The notes under the pieces were generated by a model. That model searched no databases and was not told where the DNA came from. It saw nothing but the letters and a program-made list of their open reading frames with translations. From assembly GCA_026415295.1 (NCBI GenBank), contig JAOAHJ010000037.1:1-37502 (forward strand): a stretch of 37,502 nt of DNA, written 5' to 3'. The DNA is from Spirochaetota bacterium (GTDB lineage Bacteria > Spirochaetota > JAAYUW01 > JAOAHJ01). A program made the translations under genes and the position numbers. Positions 9,048 to 16,946 of this stretch are shown here, piece by piece (the stretch's first letter is position 1; the number at the start of each line of letters is the position of its first letter).

Positions 9048-9962
9048 CTATTCATTTTTGATAAGTTTTAATATAAAAAATGAAAATATTTTAATTATTT
9101 TTATATCATCCTCAGTAAAAATTTCATCTTTGCCTTTTTTAAAAATTTCAAGTATTCCTACTACATTTCCCTTTTTATCAATTATAGGGTTTGCAACTAT
9201 TGCATCTGGGAAATAATTCAATTCTTTAGCAATATTTTTATTCCATATAGTTGAATTATTTGGGTTATTTTCTATAATTATCTTTTTTTCAGAGTAAGCT
9301 TTTCCAATAAGCCCTTCATTTATATTTATTAACATGTTTCTTAGTTTTTCATGTTCTTTATCTGAAATATAACAAAAAGTAAAGTTGTCTTTTTGGGGAA
9401 TAGAAATAGAACAACAATCGGATTTTGTTTGCTGTAGTAATAATTGTAAAATATTATGGATAATTTTGGAAAAATCAAATTCCTTCTCTATCTCTAAAGT
9501 TATGTTGAAAATGATATCTCTTAAATTTTTTAATTCACTGTATTTTTTAGTCAATGTTTTTATCTCATCTTCATAATTTAAAACTTTGTATTCGTATAAA
9601 TTTTTCATTAGAACATTAATTATATAATTCTGAATAAAATTTAAACTTTTTTCGTTTAGCTGATTATTAAAAGTTAAAATTATTTTAGAATTTTCAACAA
9701 AAGCAATATAGTGTAACTTTATATTATTATTTTTTAAATATTCTTTGATGAAAAGTGTAATTATTGTTGGGTTAAACTCATCAATTGTTTTTATCTCGGT
9801 TTTTATATTTTGAATTATAGAAGAATTTAAATAATATATTTTGCCATTTATATAAAGAAAAAAATCAGAATCTATATTAAAATTTTCTTTAATAAACGAT
9901 TTTAGAATTTGAAAATTTTCTTTAATGTTTAAAGTAATTAATGGATTTAGGATAAAGTCCAT
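9048..9962 (-). CDS. GAF-domain sensor-like protein
   Basis: The 304-residue protein ends in a GAF domain at about 165-300, recognisable from ILQLLLQQTKSDCCSISIP, NEGLIGKAYSEKKIII, PDAIVANPIIDKKGNVVGIL and the final TEDDIKIIKIFSFFI. The N-terminal 160 residues are not recognised but look like a second alpha/beta sensory domain linked by a helix. No output domain is attached, so it may pass a signal through a partner. I start it at the ATG at 9962, preceded by AGGAAG. The open frame extends 19 codons further, but that extension reads antisense into tRNA-Gly and is spurious. Confidence 0.85.
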   Translation of the reverse strand: MDFILNPLITLNIKENFQILKSFIKENFNIDSDFFLYINGKIYYLNSSIIQNIKTEIKTIDEFNPTIITLFIKEYLKNNNIKLHYIAFVENSKIILTFNNQLNEKSLNFIQNYIINVLMKNLYEYKVLNYEDEIKTLTKKYSELKNLRDIIFNITLEIEKEFDFSKIIHNILQLLLQQTKSDCCSISIPQKDNFTFCYISDKEHEKLRNMLININEGLIGKAYSEKKIIIENNPNNSTIWNKNIAKELNYFPDAIVANPIIDKKGNVVGILEIFKKGKDEIFTEDDIKIIKIFSFFILKLIKNE

Positions 9963-9987
9963 AAAAAGCTTCCTAAAAAAAATAAAA

Positions 9988-10058
9988 AGCACCTGACGGG
10001 AATCGAACCCGCGTATCAAGCTTGGGAAGCTTGCATTCTACCATTGAATTACAGGTGC
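9988..10058 (-). tRNA. tRNA-Gly, anticodon CCC
   Basis: It folds as a full cloverleaf of 71 nucleotides on the minus strand: 7-bp acceptor stem (GCACCTG/CAGGTGC), 4-bp D stem, and 5-bp anticodon stem CAAGC/GCTTG. The seven-base loop TTCCCAA gives anticodon CCC. A 4-base variable loop and a T arm with TTCGATT follow. CCA is not encoded. It reads GGG codons only. The GAF gene follows it closely on the same strand. Confidence 0.97.
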
Positions 10059-10079
10059 TTTGAATTTTATTACAAGAAA

Positions 10080-10108
10080 ATTATTAAAATAAAAATTAAA
10101 AAAGTCAA
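10080..10108 (-). promoter_or_regulatory. Promoter of tRNA-Gly
   Basis: On the minus strand TTGACT (10108-10103), a 17-base spacer and AATAAT (10085-10080) match sigma-70 elements. They lie 22 bases before the tRNA 5' end, which would leave a leader of about 15 bases. Confidence 0.6.
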
Positions 10109-10245
10109 ATTTATTATATTTAAAATATATATAAAAAATTAAAATTGTAATTTTTAAAAATATAAATACAATTAGGTTGAGATAAATAATTTTAAATTTT
10201 GATTATAATATAATTTATTTTCAAAAATTTAATCAGGAAAATACT

Positions 10246-11982
10246 ATGAATTTATCTGAAAATTCTAAAATAAATGACTTTTTTAATAATTTAAAAATTA
10301 AATTTTTTTATTTACTACTTCTTTTATCTATTATTTTAATTATATTATCATTTTATTTTATAGGTTATAACTATTTTATTTTTATATCTTATGTTCCTCT
10401 ATTTTTTGTTTTATATAAAATAGAGAAAGAGAATAAAGATGCTAAAAAAATAATTTTTTTATTTTACTTTACTTTATATCTTTTTTTAACTTTATTTATA
10501 AATAAAATTACATCCTATGTTAAAGTTATGTATTTGGCTTATTTAGGACTTGCGTTAACATTGACTATATTTAGTTTTGTTATTTTTTATTTTGTTTATT
10601 TTTTCTTTAATTTATTAAAAAGGATTCAAAAAATTAAAAAAATAAATTATCCTTTGATATTTATTCTATCACAATTATTTTATGAACTGATTATGTTTTC
10701 AGGGCAATTATCTTTTCCATGGTTTAATGTATCATTGCCAGTAGCTATTTATCCAAAATTTATATCTATAGCTTCTATTTTTGGATATATTTTTGTTTCA
10801 ATTTGGGTTTTATTTATAAATTACATATTATACTTAATAATAGTAAGAGTTTATGGAATAGTTATTAACTTAAAAATAATTGAGAAAGAAATTAAAAATG
10901 ATGGTAAAGAAAATGTATATTATAACATAAATTTAAATTTTTCAAATACTTTAATAAAAAGTGGAAAAAGTTTAATATTTAAAGAATTAAAAAAACCAGT
11001 GATTGTTTTAATTTTTTTGATTTTATTTCCTATTTTATGGTATTATGTAGATCCCTTTAAAAAAATGGAAAAAACTAATTTAAAAATAACTATAGCTCAA
11101 CATAATTATCCTCTTAATTTTAAATTTCGGTATGAATATTTCCCCAAAATGTTAAAAAAAATTATAGATGCAAATGATATTTTGAAAAACGAAACAGATC
11201 TTATAGTATGGTCTGAATCAAGCTATCCAGATTTTTTTATGGATTCAGAAGATAACAAAAATTTAATTACTAAGTCTGTTATTAAAAATAATATAAATAT
11301 TATAATCGGTTTTCCATATTATGATGGAAAATATTATTATAATTGTGCTTCACTTATAAATAAGGAAGGGAAAATATTTATTTATAATAAAATTCATTTG
11401 GTTCCTTTTGGGGAATTTATTCCATTTTCTGATATATTAAAATTTTTAGAAAAATTAGCTCCCGAAGTAGGTATATCTCAACATAAAGGAGAATTAATTG
11501 ATCCGTTTGTTATATCTACAACAAAAAACTCCAATATTACAGATAAAAGAGAATCTTACAGATTTTATCCTACTATATGTTTCGAAGGTATATATTCTTA
11601 TCTTTTTTACCAAATGAAGAAAAAAGGAGCTCAATTCTTTATTAATATTACTAATGACTCTTATTATATGAATACCTATCAACCAAAACAACATCTTTAT
11701 TTGCAAGTATTCAGAACAGTGGAATTTAATGTTATGCTTTTTCGTTCTAGCTCTACTGGAATTTCTGCTATTATTAATAATAGAGGGGAAATATTAAATA
11801 ATATAAATGAGAATGTAACAGGGTTTACTACTAATTTGCTATATATTCCTAAAAGTAAAACAATTTATGAAAGTTTTGGTATAAATTTAATTTTTTTTAT
11901 AAGATATATAGTTTTTGTGTATTTATTTTCTATATTTTTTTTGATTATTTACTTTAAAATTTTGAAAAGAATAAAGAGTTAA
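10246..11982 (+). CDS. lnt: Apolipoprotein N-acyltransferase
   Basis: Lnt adds the third acyl chain to the N-terminal Cys of lipoproteins at the inner membrane. The 578-residue protein is longer than the usual 500 or so. About 270 N-terminal residues form several membrane helices and loops. A nitrilase-fold domain follows from about residue 280 (ITIAQHNYPL), and one last hydrophobic helix sits at the C-terminus. The catalytic triad is intact: E324 in VWSESSYP, K382 in NKIHLVPFGEFIPF and C445 in ICFEG. AGGA lies 9 bases before the ATG. Its presence agrees with the several lipoprotein genes in this window and with a two-membrane envelope. Confidence 0.95.
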   Translation: MNLSENSKINDFFNNLKIKFFYLLLLLSIILIILSFYFIGYNYFIFISYVPLFFVLYKIEKENKDAKKIIFLFYFTLYLFLTLFINKITSYVKVMYLAYLGLALTLTIFSFVIFYFVYFFFNLLKRIQKIKKINYPLIFILSQLFYELIMFSGQLSFPWFNVSLPVAIYPKFISIASIFGYIFVSIWVLFINYILYLIIVRVYGIVINLKIIEKEIKNDGKENVYYNINLNFSNTLIKSGKSLIFKELKKPVIVLIFLILFPILWYYVDPFKKMEKTNLKITIAQHNYPLNFKFRYEYFPKMLKKIIDANDILKNETDLIVWSESSYPDFFMDSEDNKNLITKSVIKNNINIIIGFPYYDGKYYYNCASLINKEGKIFIYNKIHLVPFGEFIPFSDILKFLEKLAPEVGISQHKGELIDPFVISTTKNSNITDKRESYRFYPTICFEGIYSYLFYQMKKKGAQFFINITNDSYYMNTYQPKQHLYLQVFRTVEFNVMLFRSSSTGISAIINNRGEILNNINENVTGFTTNLLYIPKSKTIYESFGINLIFFIRYIVFVYLFSIFFLIIYFKILKRIKS

Positions 11983-12059
11983 ATTTAAGTTTTTCTAAAA
12001 AAATAAAAATATAAAAATTTATTTTTTGTTATTTAATTTTATTTTAGGAATATCAAATT

Positions 12060-13172
12060 ATGATTTTAAATAATTATAAAAAATTATTTAATTTATTAAA
12101 TAAAAATGATTATAATGAGCTACTATTATTTACTCATTTTGATCCAGATGGAGATGCGATCGGTTCTATTTTTGCCTTTAAAAAAATATTAAAATATTTG
12201 GGAATTAATAGTAAAATATTTCTTATTAATTATGATTTTCCACTTTTTTTATTTGATTTTTATGAAGAGTTTTATTTATTTGAAAATAATAAACTTTATT
12301 ATATCAAATATTATAATGAGAAAAAATTCAATAAACTTGAGATTAAATTCGATTTGATAGAAAATTTGAAAGAAAATAAAATTTGTGTTCTTGATTCATC
12401 AAATTATTATAGAATTTTTAATTGGTTAGAATTAAGTAAAAACGATATTTATAAAGTTATTGAAAAAAACACCTTAATTAATATAGATCATCATTTTGAT
12501 AATAATATAAAAGCTACTATTAATTTTGTTTTACCTAATATTTCTTCAACTTCAGAGATTATAATAAATATAATTAAAAAAATAAAAAATTTTGATATTA
12601 ATGTATATGAAAAAATAGTTAATGATAAAATAATATTAACTTATTTAGCAGAGGGAATAATTTATGACACATATTGTTTTCAAAATAAGAATACAAATAT
12701 TTCAACTTTTAAAAATTCCTATTTTTTATTAAATATGGGAGCTGATTTCGAAAAAGCAAAGGATAGAGTTTTAAAAAATAGTAACAAGGATATATTAAAA
12801 ATTTGGGGTAAAATTTTGTTGGAGATTGATGGATTTTATGATGATAAAGTCATTCTTGCAAAAGTTTCTTATGACTTTTTAAGAAAAGAAAATATTGATC
12901 CAAACATTGTCTCTAATGGTTTTATTAATCATTTAAATTCCATTAAAAACTCTGAAGCAGTTATATTTATAATAGAAAAGGAATATGAAGTAAAAGGTTC
13001 GGTTAGAGCAAAAAATGATTTTGCATATAATTTTTGTAAAAATTTTGGAGGAGGCGGACATCCCCAAGCTTCAGGTTTTATAATAAAAAAAGATAAAAAT
13101 TTTAATTTTGATAAATTTATAGAAAAGATAAAAGAAGAAATTTTCAATTTGGGACAAATTTACTTTTGTTAA
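12060..13172 (+). CDS. nrnA: DHH/DHHA1 phosphoesterase, NrnA-like (oligoribonuclease/pAp phosphatase)
   Basis: The 370-residue protein has motif I as HFDPDGDAIGS (about 23-33), motif II around LDSSNYYR and motif III as NIDHHFDN. A fourth metal-site Asp lies in GIIYDTYCF, and the DHHA1 signature GGGGHPQASGF is near the C-terminus. NrnA-type enzymes use Mn to degrade short RNA oligomers and 3'-phosphoadenosine 5'-phosphate. It is some 50 residues longer than usual because of Asn/Lys/Phe-rich loops after motif I. It ends only 6 bases from the convergent ispF-like gene. Related DHH phosphodiesterases acting on cyclic dinucleotides are an alternative. Confidence 0.88.
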   Translation: MILNNYKKLFNLLNKNDYNELLLFTHFDPDGDAIGSIFAFKKILKYLGINSKIFLINYDFPLFLFDFYEEFYLFENNKLYYIKYYNEKKFNKLEIKFDLIENLKENKICVLDSSNYYRIFNWLELSKNDIYKVIEKNTLINIDHHFDNNIKATINFVLPNISSTSEIIINIIKKIKNFDINVYEKIVNDKIILTYLAEGIIYDTYCFQNKNTNISTFKNSYFLLNMGADFEKAKDRVLKNSNKDILKIWGKILLEIDGFYDDKVILAKVSYDFLRKENIDPNIVSNGFINHLNSIKNSEAVIFIIEKEYEVKGSVRAKNDFAYNFCKNFGGGGHPQASGFIIKKDKNFNFDKFIEKIKEEIFNLGQIYFC

Positions 13173-13178
13173 ATATAA

Positions 13179-13751
13179 TTAATTATTAAAGAATATTCTT
13201 TTATCTAAAAGCATAAGAGAATTAACAAAGCATAAACAGTAATTTTTTTTAAACAACCCTTCAGATCTTTTACCTTTAATAGAAATATTTGTGGAAGGGA
13301 AAAAATATTTTAATGATTCAGTGATTTTATTTTTGATATTTGAAATTTTTATAATATCATTACAAAAAACAATATCAAAACTTATAAATTTTAAATAAAG
13401 GTTTTTATTTAAAATATCATTTTCTATTTTTTCTAAAACTTTTTTAAGCAAATATTTTGAATCTATATTTTTATAATTTCTATCATTATCAGGAAATAAT
13501 TGGCCTATATCTTTATTAAATAAAGGAGAGATTATAGAATCTATAATTGCATGAATAATAATATCTCCATCTGAATGTGCAATAAATTTGTAATTAAAAA
13601 AAAATGTATAACCACCCAAGGTTAATCTATTGTTTTTGATAAAGTAAACTTTTTTTAATTTATGAATATCAAATCCAAATCCTGTAACATATTCCAAGTT
13701 ATTTGGGTTTATAAAGTTTGAATTGATATCATAAAGAGATTCTTTTCCCAT
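13179..13751 (-). CDS. ispF: 2-C-methyl-D-erythritol 2,4-cyclodiphosphate synthase, divergent
   Basis: IspF forms the cyclodiphosphate of the MEP isoprenoid pathway. In this 190-residue protein (typical about 160) the metal site is recognisable: GFGFDIHKL (D-x-H), IAHSDGDIIIHAIIDSI (third His) and DIGQLFPDND. The C-terminal signature is degraded: where the family has KATTxExLGFxGR, this protein reads KGKRSEGLFKKN, which keeps the Glu but lacks the two Thr and the Gly-Phe-x-Gly-Arg. Insertions lie around residue 100-125. AAGGGA sits before the ATG. The gene overlaps the end of the membrane zinc-ribbon gene by 23 bases. Confidence 0.8.
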   Translation of the reverse strand: MGKESLYDINSNFINPNNLEYVTGFGFDIHKLKKVYFIKNNRLTLGGYTFFFNYKFIAHSDGDIIIHAIIDSIISPLFNKDIGQLFPDNDRNYKNIDSKYLLKKVLEKIENDILNKNLYLKFISFDIVFCNDIIKISNIKNKITESLKYFFPSTNISIKGKRSEGLFKKNYCLCFVNSLMLLDKRIFFNN

Positions 13752-14007
13752 GAATATTCCCTTTTAAACAATAATTACAACCATATATATAGACTTTTTT
13801 CTTACCATCTACTACTATATAATCTCCAAGAACACAATCGTTTTGTCCTAGTTTTGAACCACACAAAGGACATACTCTTTTAATATTTTTTAGATTAGGA
13901 TTATCTTTACTGTTGGTTAAGTTTCTGTTTGTTATATAAATAATATAAAAGAAAAGCAGTACAACTAAAAATGAGAGAATTATAATAACAATATAATATA
14001 TATTCAT
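13729..14007 (-). CDS. Small membrane-anchored zinc-ribbon-like protein, unknown function
   Basis: The 92-residue protein has one N-terminal membrane helix (about 4-26) and then a Cys-rich domain: C46 and C49 (CPLC), C58, and C77 and C80 (CNYC). The paired CxxC motifs look like a zinc ribbon facing the cytoplasm. I do not recognise a named family. It lies 18 bases after hisC and overlaps ispF by 23 bases, so the three probably form one transcript. No Shine-Dalgarno sequence is visible. Confidence 0.75.
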   Translation of the reverse strand: MNIYYIVIIILSFLVVLLFFYIIYITNRNLTNSKDNPNLKNIKRVCPLCGSKLGQNDCVLGDYIVVDGKKKVYIYGCNYCLKGNIHGKRISL

Positions 14008-14025
14008 TTTTTTATTTTTAGTTTT

Positions 14026-15144
14026 TTAACTTTGTTCATTAAATTCTAAAATATTTTTTATAAAAAAATCCATATTTTCCTTTGTACCAATAGAAACTCT
14101 TAAACAATTATAAAGATTATATAATTTAGAAACATTTCTTAATGAAATCTCTTTTTTTAACAAATATTCATATAATTTTGTAGAGTCAAATTTACATTTA
14201 AATAGTATAAAATTTGTAGAAGATGGATATGGTTCAATATTTTTAATTGCTTGTAATCTATTAAAAATGAAATCTCTCAGCTTACATATATATTCAATTC
14301 TTTGTTCAAATTTTTCTAAATTTTCAAGAAATTTAATTCCAATAAATTGGGTTAAATTTGATAAATTATAAACACCTTTAACTTTATTTAATTCTTTAAT
14401 GTTTAGAACAGAACTTACAAAATATCCTAGCCTCAAACCTGGAGCAAAAAATCCTTTAGAAAAGGATCTAGCGATAATTAAATTTGGATAAAGATTTACA
14501 TGTTTTAAAAAAGTTACTTTGGAAAACTCAAAGTAAGCTTCATCTATAAGTATTAATTTATCTTTTATATTCTCTAACAAATAATATATATCTGCACTAT
14601 TTATTAAATTCCCAGTAGGATTATTTGGGTTGCATATAATAATTAATTTAACTTCTTTATTCTTGCTTTCTTTTATTATTTTTGAAACATTTAATTGAAA
14701 ATTTTCTATTAAAGGTATTTCCAACACATTTAATCCTACAGATAGAGCATAGTTTTTATAATCAGGATATGTGGGTATTGATATTAAAATTTTAGATTTA
14801 TAATCATTAATAGACATAAATAGAATATATAATAATTCATCAATACCATTTCCTAAAATTATATTTGATGGATTAATAATTTCTTTTAGATCAGTTTCAT
14901 TTTTAGTCAAAAACTCATTGTTATATTTACAAATCTTTTCTTTAAGTGAATTTTCTAATTCTTTTCTTGGATAAATATTAATACTAAAGTTTACTATTTC
15001 TTTTAAATCTTCATGTTTCAATAGTAAAAATGGATTAAATGGTGATTCATTTAAACTTAAATTTATTAGATTCTCTTTTACATCAATAAAATTTTCATTT
15101 TTATTAATTAAATTTTTTCTAAAAAAGTAATTTTCTTTCTTCAT
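14026..15144 (-). CDS. hisC: Histidinol-phosphate aminotransferase-like PLP enzyme
   Basis: This class I/II aminotransferase has 372 residues, the usual HisC length. Visible features are LNESPFNP near residue 31, the NIILGNGIDELLYILF cofactor loop at about 94-109, CNPNNPTG at 171-178 and D201 in LIDEAYFEF. The PLP lysine K230 sits in RSFSKGFFAPGLRLGY. The family makes histidinol phosphate from imidazole acetol phosphate; some members act on tyrosine, phenylalanine or threonine phosphate instead. No other histidine gene is visible, so the substrate is an inference. It leads the three-gene minus-strand run with the zinc-ribbon protein and ispF. Confidence 0.85.
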   Translation of the reverse strand: MKKENYFFRKNLINKNENFIDVKENLINLSLNESPFNPFLLLKHEDLKEIVNFSINIYPRKELENSLKEKICKYNNEFLTKNETDLKEIINPSNIILGNGIDELLYILFMSINDYKSKILISIPTYPDYKNYALSVGLNVLEIPLIENFQLNVSKIIKESKNKEVKLIIICNPNNPTGNLINSADIYYLLENIKDKLILIDEAYFEFSKVTFLKHVNLYPNLIIARSFSKGFFAPGLRLGYFVSSVLNIKELNKVKGVYNLSNLTQFIGIKFLENLEKFEQRIEYICKLRDFIFNRLQAIKNIEPYPSSTNFILFKCKFDSTKLYEYLLKKEISLRNVSKLYNLYNCLRVSIGTKENMDFFIKNILEFNEQS

Positions 15145-15314
15145 AAGTATATTTTTGAAAATATTTAAATAATTTTTTATAGAATAATAAAAAAAATAAT
15201 TAAATCAAATTTTTAATATGGTTTAATTAATAAAATAATTTAATTTCTTAAATTGTATTTGATTTACAAAATTAGCAAATAGATTATTTTATTTTAAAAA
15301 TTAGGTATTTAAAG

Positions 15315-16436
15315 ATGGAAATAAATGATATAAGCAAAAATCAAACTATTAAAGAGATAAAGAATTGTATTTCAAATATATTTGAAGTTGATATTGAATT
15401 GATAGAAAAATATCCTTTTTATAATAAAAAATTCTTAAATGAGTTTTTTAAATTATATAATGTAAATTTTATTAAAACTTTAGGTCAAAATTTTTTAATT
15501 GATAAAAATATTGCAAAAAAAATTTATTTTATTTTATCTCAAAAAATTAAAAGTAAAGATAATTATGGAATAGAAATAGGTGGGGGAAGTGGAAATTTAA
15601 CTTGTTTTATTAAAAATTTTTTTAGAAAACTTTATGTAATTGAATATGATAAGTTTTATAGTAAATTACTTAATTACTTATATGAGAACTTAAATATAGA
15701 GATAATTAATGAAGATTTACTAAAAGTGAATTTTGAGAATTTGGTAGAAAAAAATAAAAAATATATAGTTATTGGAGCAATTCCTTACAATATATCTTCG
15801 AAAATAATTAACCTACTTGCAAAAATGAAGAATAATTTAATTTTTTCTTTTTTGATAGTACAAAAAGAGTACTTTGAGAGAATCAATCTTTTTAATAGGT
15901 TTTTAATTTGTAAAAATGGAGATATTAAAGATAGTAATGAAGTTTGTAAAGAAAAAAAAATAAAAAAGAGAAAAAATAAAGAGGATAAAGCTTCATTTTT
16001 AACTGTTTTTGTAAACTATCATTTTAGTATTGAAAAATGTTTCGATATTTCCAAAAATTCATTTTATCCTATTCCGAAAGTGGACTCAACATGTTTTTTT
16101 CTTTATCCGAAAGATCCTATTTTAAATGAATTTGATGAAAAAGAATTTTTCAATATGGTTTCTTTTGTTTTTTCAAATAAAAGGAAAATGTTAATAAACT
16201 CTCTAGAGAGATATATCTTTTATAAATTATCTAATCAAAATATTAATCAAAAAATTAAAACAGAAAAAAATTATTTGAAAAAAGAAAAAAAGGATTTATA
16301 TGATATATTGGAAATGATAAAAAAGGATCAAAATTTATTTAAAATAGAAAATTGGCCTTTAAGTAGGCCAGAGGATTTATATTTAAATCACTGGATAATG
16401 TTGTATAATAAGATTAAATCAATAATAAACATTTAA
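15315..16436 (+). CDS. rsmA: 16S rRNA adenine dimethyltransferase (KsgA), with an altered catalytic motif
   Basis: RsmA dimethylates the two adjacent adenines near the 3' end of 16S rRNA. At 373 residues it is about 100 longer than usual. There is an N-terminal extension of about 45 residues, then GQNFLID (57-63), the SAM motif EIGGGSGNLT (87-96) and the acidic VIEYD. The C-terminal part has YPIPKVDSTCFFLYP and FSNKRKMLINSL. The catalytic N(L/I)PY motif reads GAIPYNIS at 154-161, with Ala155 in place of Asn. A Lys-rich insertion lies at about 195-225. It ends 8 bases from the convergent bactofilin gene. An Erm-type enzyme is possible but the C-terminal domain fits RsmA. Confidence 0.88.
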   Translation: MEINDISKNQTIKEIKNCISNIFEVDIELIEKYPFYNKKFLNEFFKLYNVNFIKTLGQNFLIDKNIAKKIYFILSQKIKSKDNYGIEIGGGSGNLTCFIKNFFRKLYVIEYDKFYSKLLNYLYENLNIEIINEDLLKVNFENLVEKNKKYIVIGAIPYNISSKIINLLAKMKNNLIFSFLIVQKEYFERINLFNRFLICKNGDIKDSNEVCKEKKIKKRKNKEDKASFLTVFVNYHFSIEKCFDISKNSFYPIPKVDSTCFFLYPKDPILNEFDEKEFFNMVSFVFSNKRKMLINSLERYIFYKLSNQNINQKIKTEKNYLKKEKKDLYDILEMIKKDQNLFKIENWPLSRPEDLYLNHWIMLYNKIKSIINI

Positions 16437-16444
16437 TCTATAAA

Positions 16445-16849
16445 TTATTTCTTCTGCTGTGGTTGCTGTTGTTGGGTCTGTTGTTGATGTGGTGATTTTT
16501 TAATATCCATTGAACATTTACCATTAAATTTACACCCAGATTCTATAACAAGATCGGGAGTAAAAATGTCTCCATTCAATTCAGATTCCTTAGAAAGCTC
16601 AACTCTTTCTGTTGCATAAATATTGCCATCAATCTTACCGTAGCATGTCAGTTTGTCAACTTTAATTTCTGCTTTTACATAAGAGTTGGGGCCAAGGAAT
16701 AGATGACCTTTTGCTTCTATATTTCCTTCAAACTTCCCCTTAATCATAAGCGATTTATTAAATTTTAGAACACCAGTGAAGTCAATATCTTCTGCTAATA
16801 CTGTATCAATTTCTGATTCAATTATTTCAGTAATATTAGTTTTAGACAT
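16445..16849 (-). CDS. Bactofilin-family cytoskeletal protein
   Basis: The 134-residue protein has a central bactofilin domain (about 15-110): a right-handed beta-helix made of short repeats such as LMIKGKFEGNIEAKGHLFLG, AEIKVDKLTCYGKIDGNIYA and VELSKESELNGDIFTPDLVIESGCKFNG. Bactofilins polymerise without nucleotide and help shape the cell or position envelope enzymes. The C-terminal tail is unusual, a run of Gln and Pro with final Lys. AAGGAG lies 7 bases before the ATG, one of the best ribosome-binding sites in the window, suggesting strong expression. Confidence 0.93.
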   Translation of the reverse strand: MSKTNITEIIESEIDTVLAEDIDFTGVLKFNKSLMIKGKFEGNIEAKGHLFLGPNSYVKAEIKVDKLTCYGKIDGNIYATERVELSKESELNGDIFTPDLVIESGCKFNGKCSMDIKKSPHQQQTQQQQPQQKK

Positions 16850-16889
16850 AAAATCTCCTTAAAAAATAATGTTAAATTTTACTATCAAC

Positions 16890-16917
16890 AGATTAATAAA
16901 AAAAAAAATTCTGTCAA
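16890..16917 (-). promoter_or_regulatory. Possible bactofilin promoter
   Basis: On the minus strand a consensus TTGACA (16917-16912) lies in the truA-bactofilin gap. The best downstream partner at 16 bases is TAATCT (16895-16890), which is poor. The -35 match is what supports it. Confidence 0.3.
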
Positions 16918-16946
16918 ATTTTAATAAACTTATGTTTATTTTTTTT

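Noticed and set aside
9963-10019. Nineteen-codon N-terminal extension of the GAF protein
   Set aside because: It reads through antisense of tRNA-Gly sequence (GFDSRQ-type peptide), while the ATG at 9962 has AGGAAG upstream.
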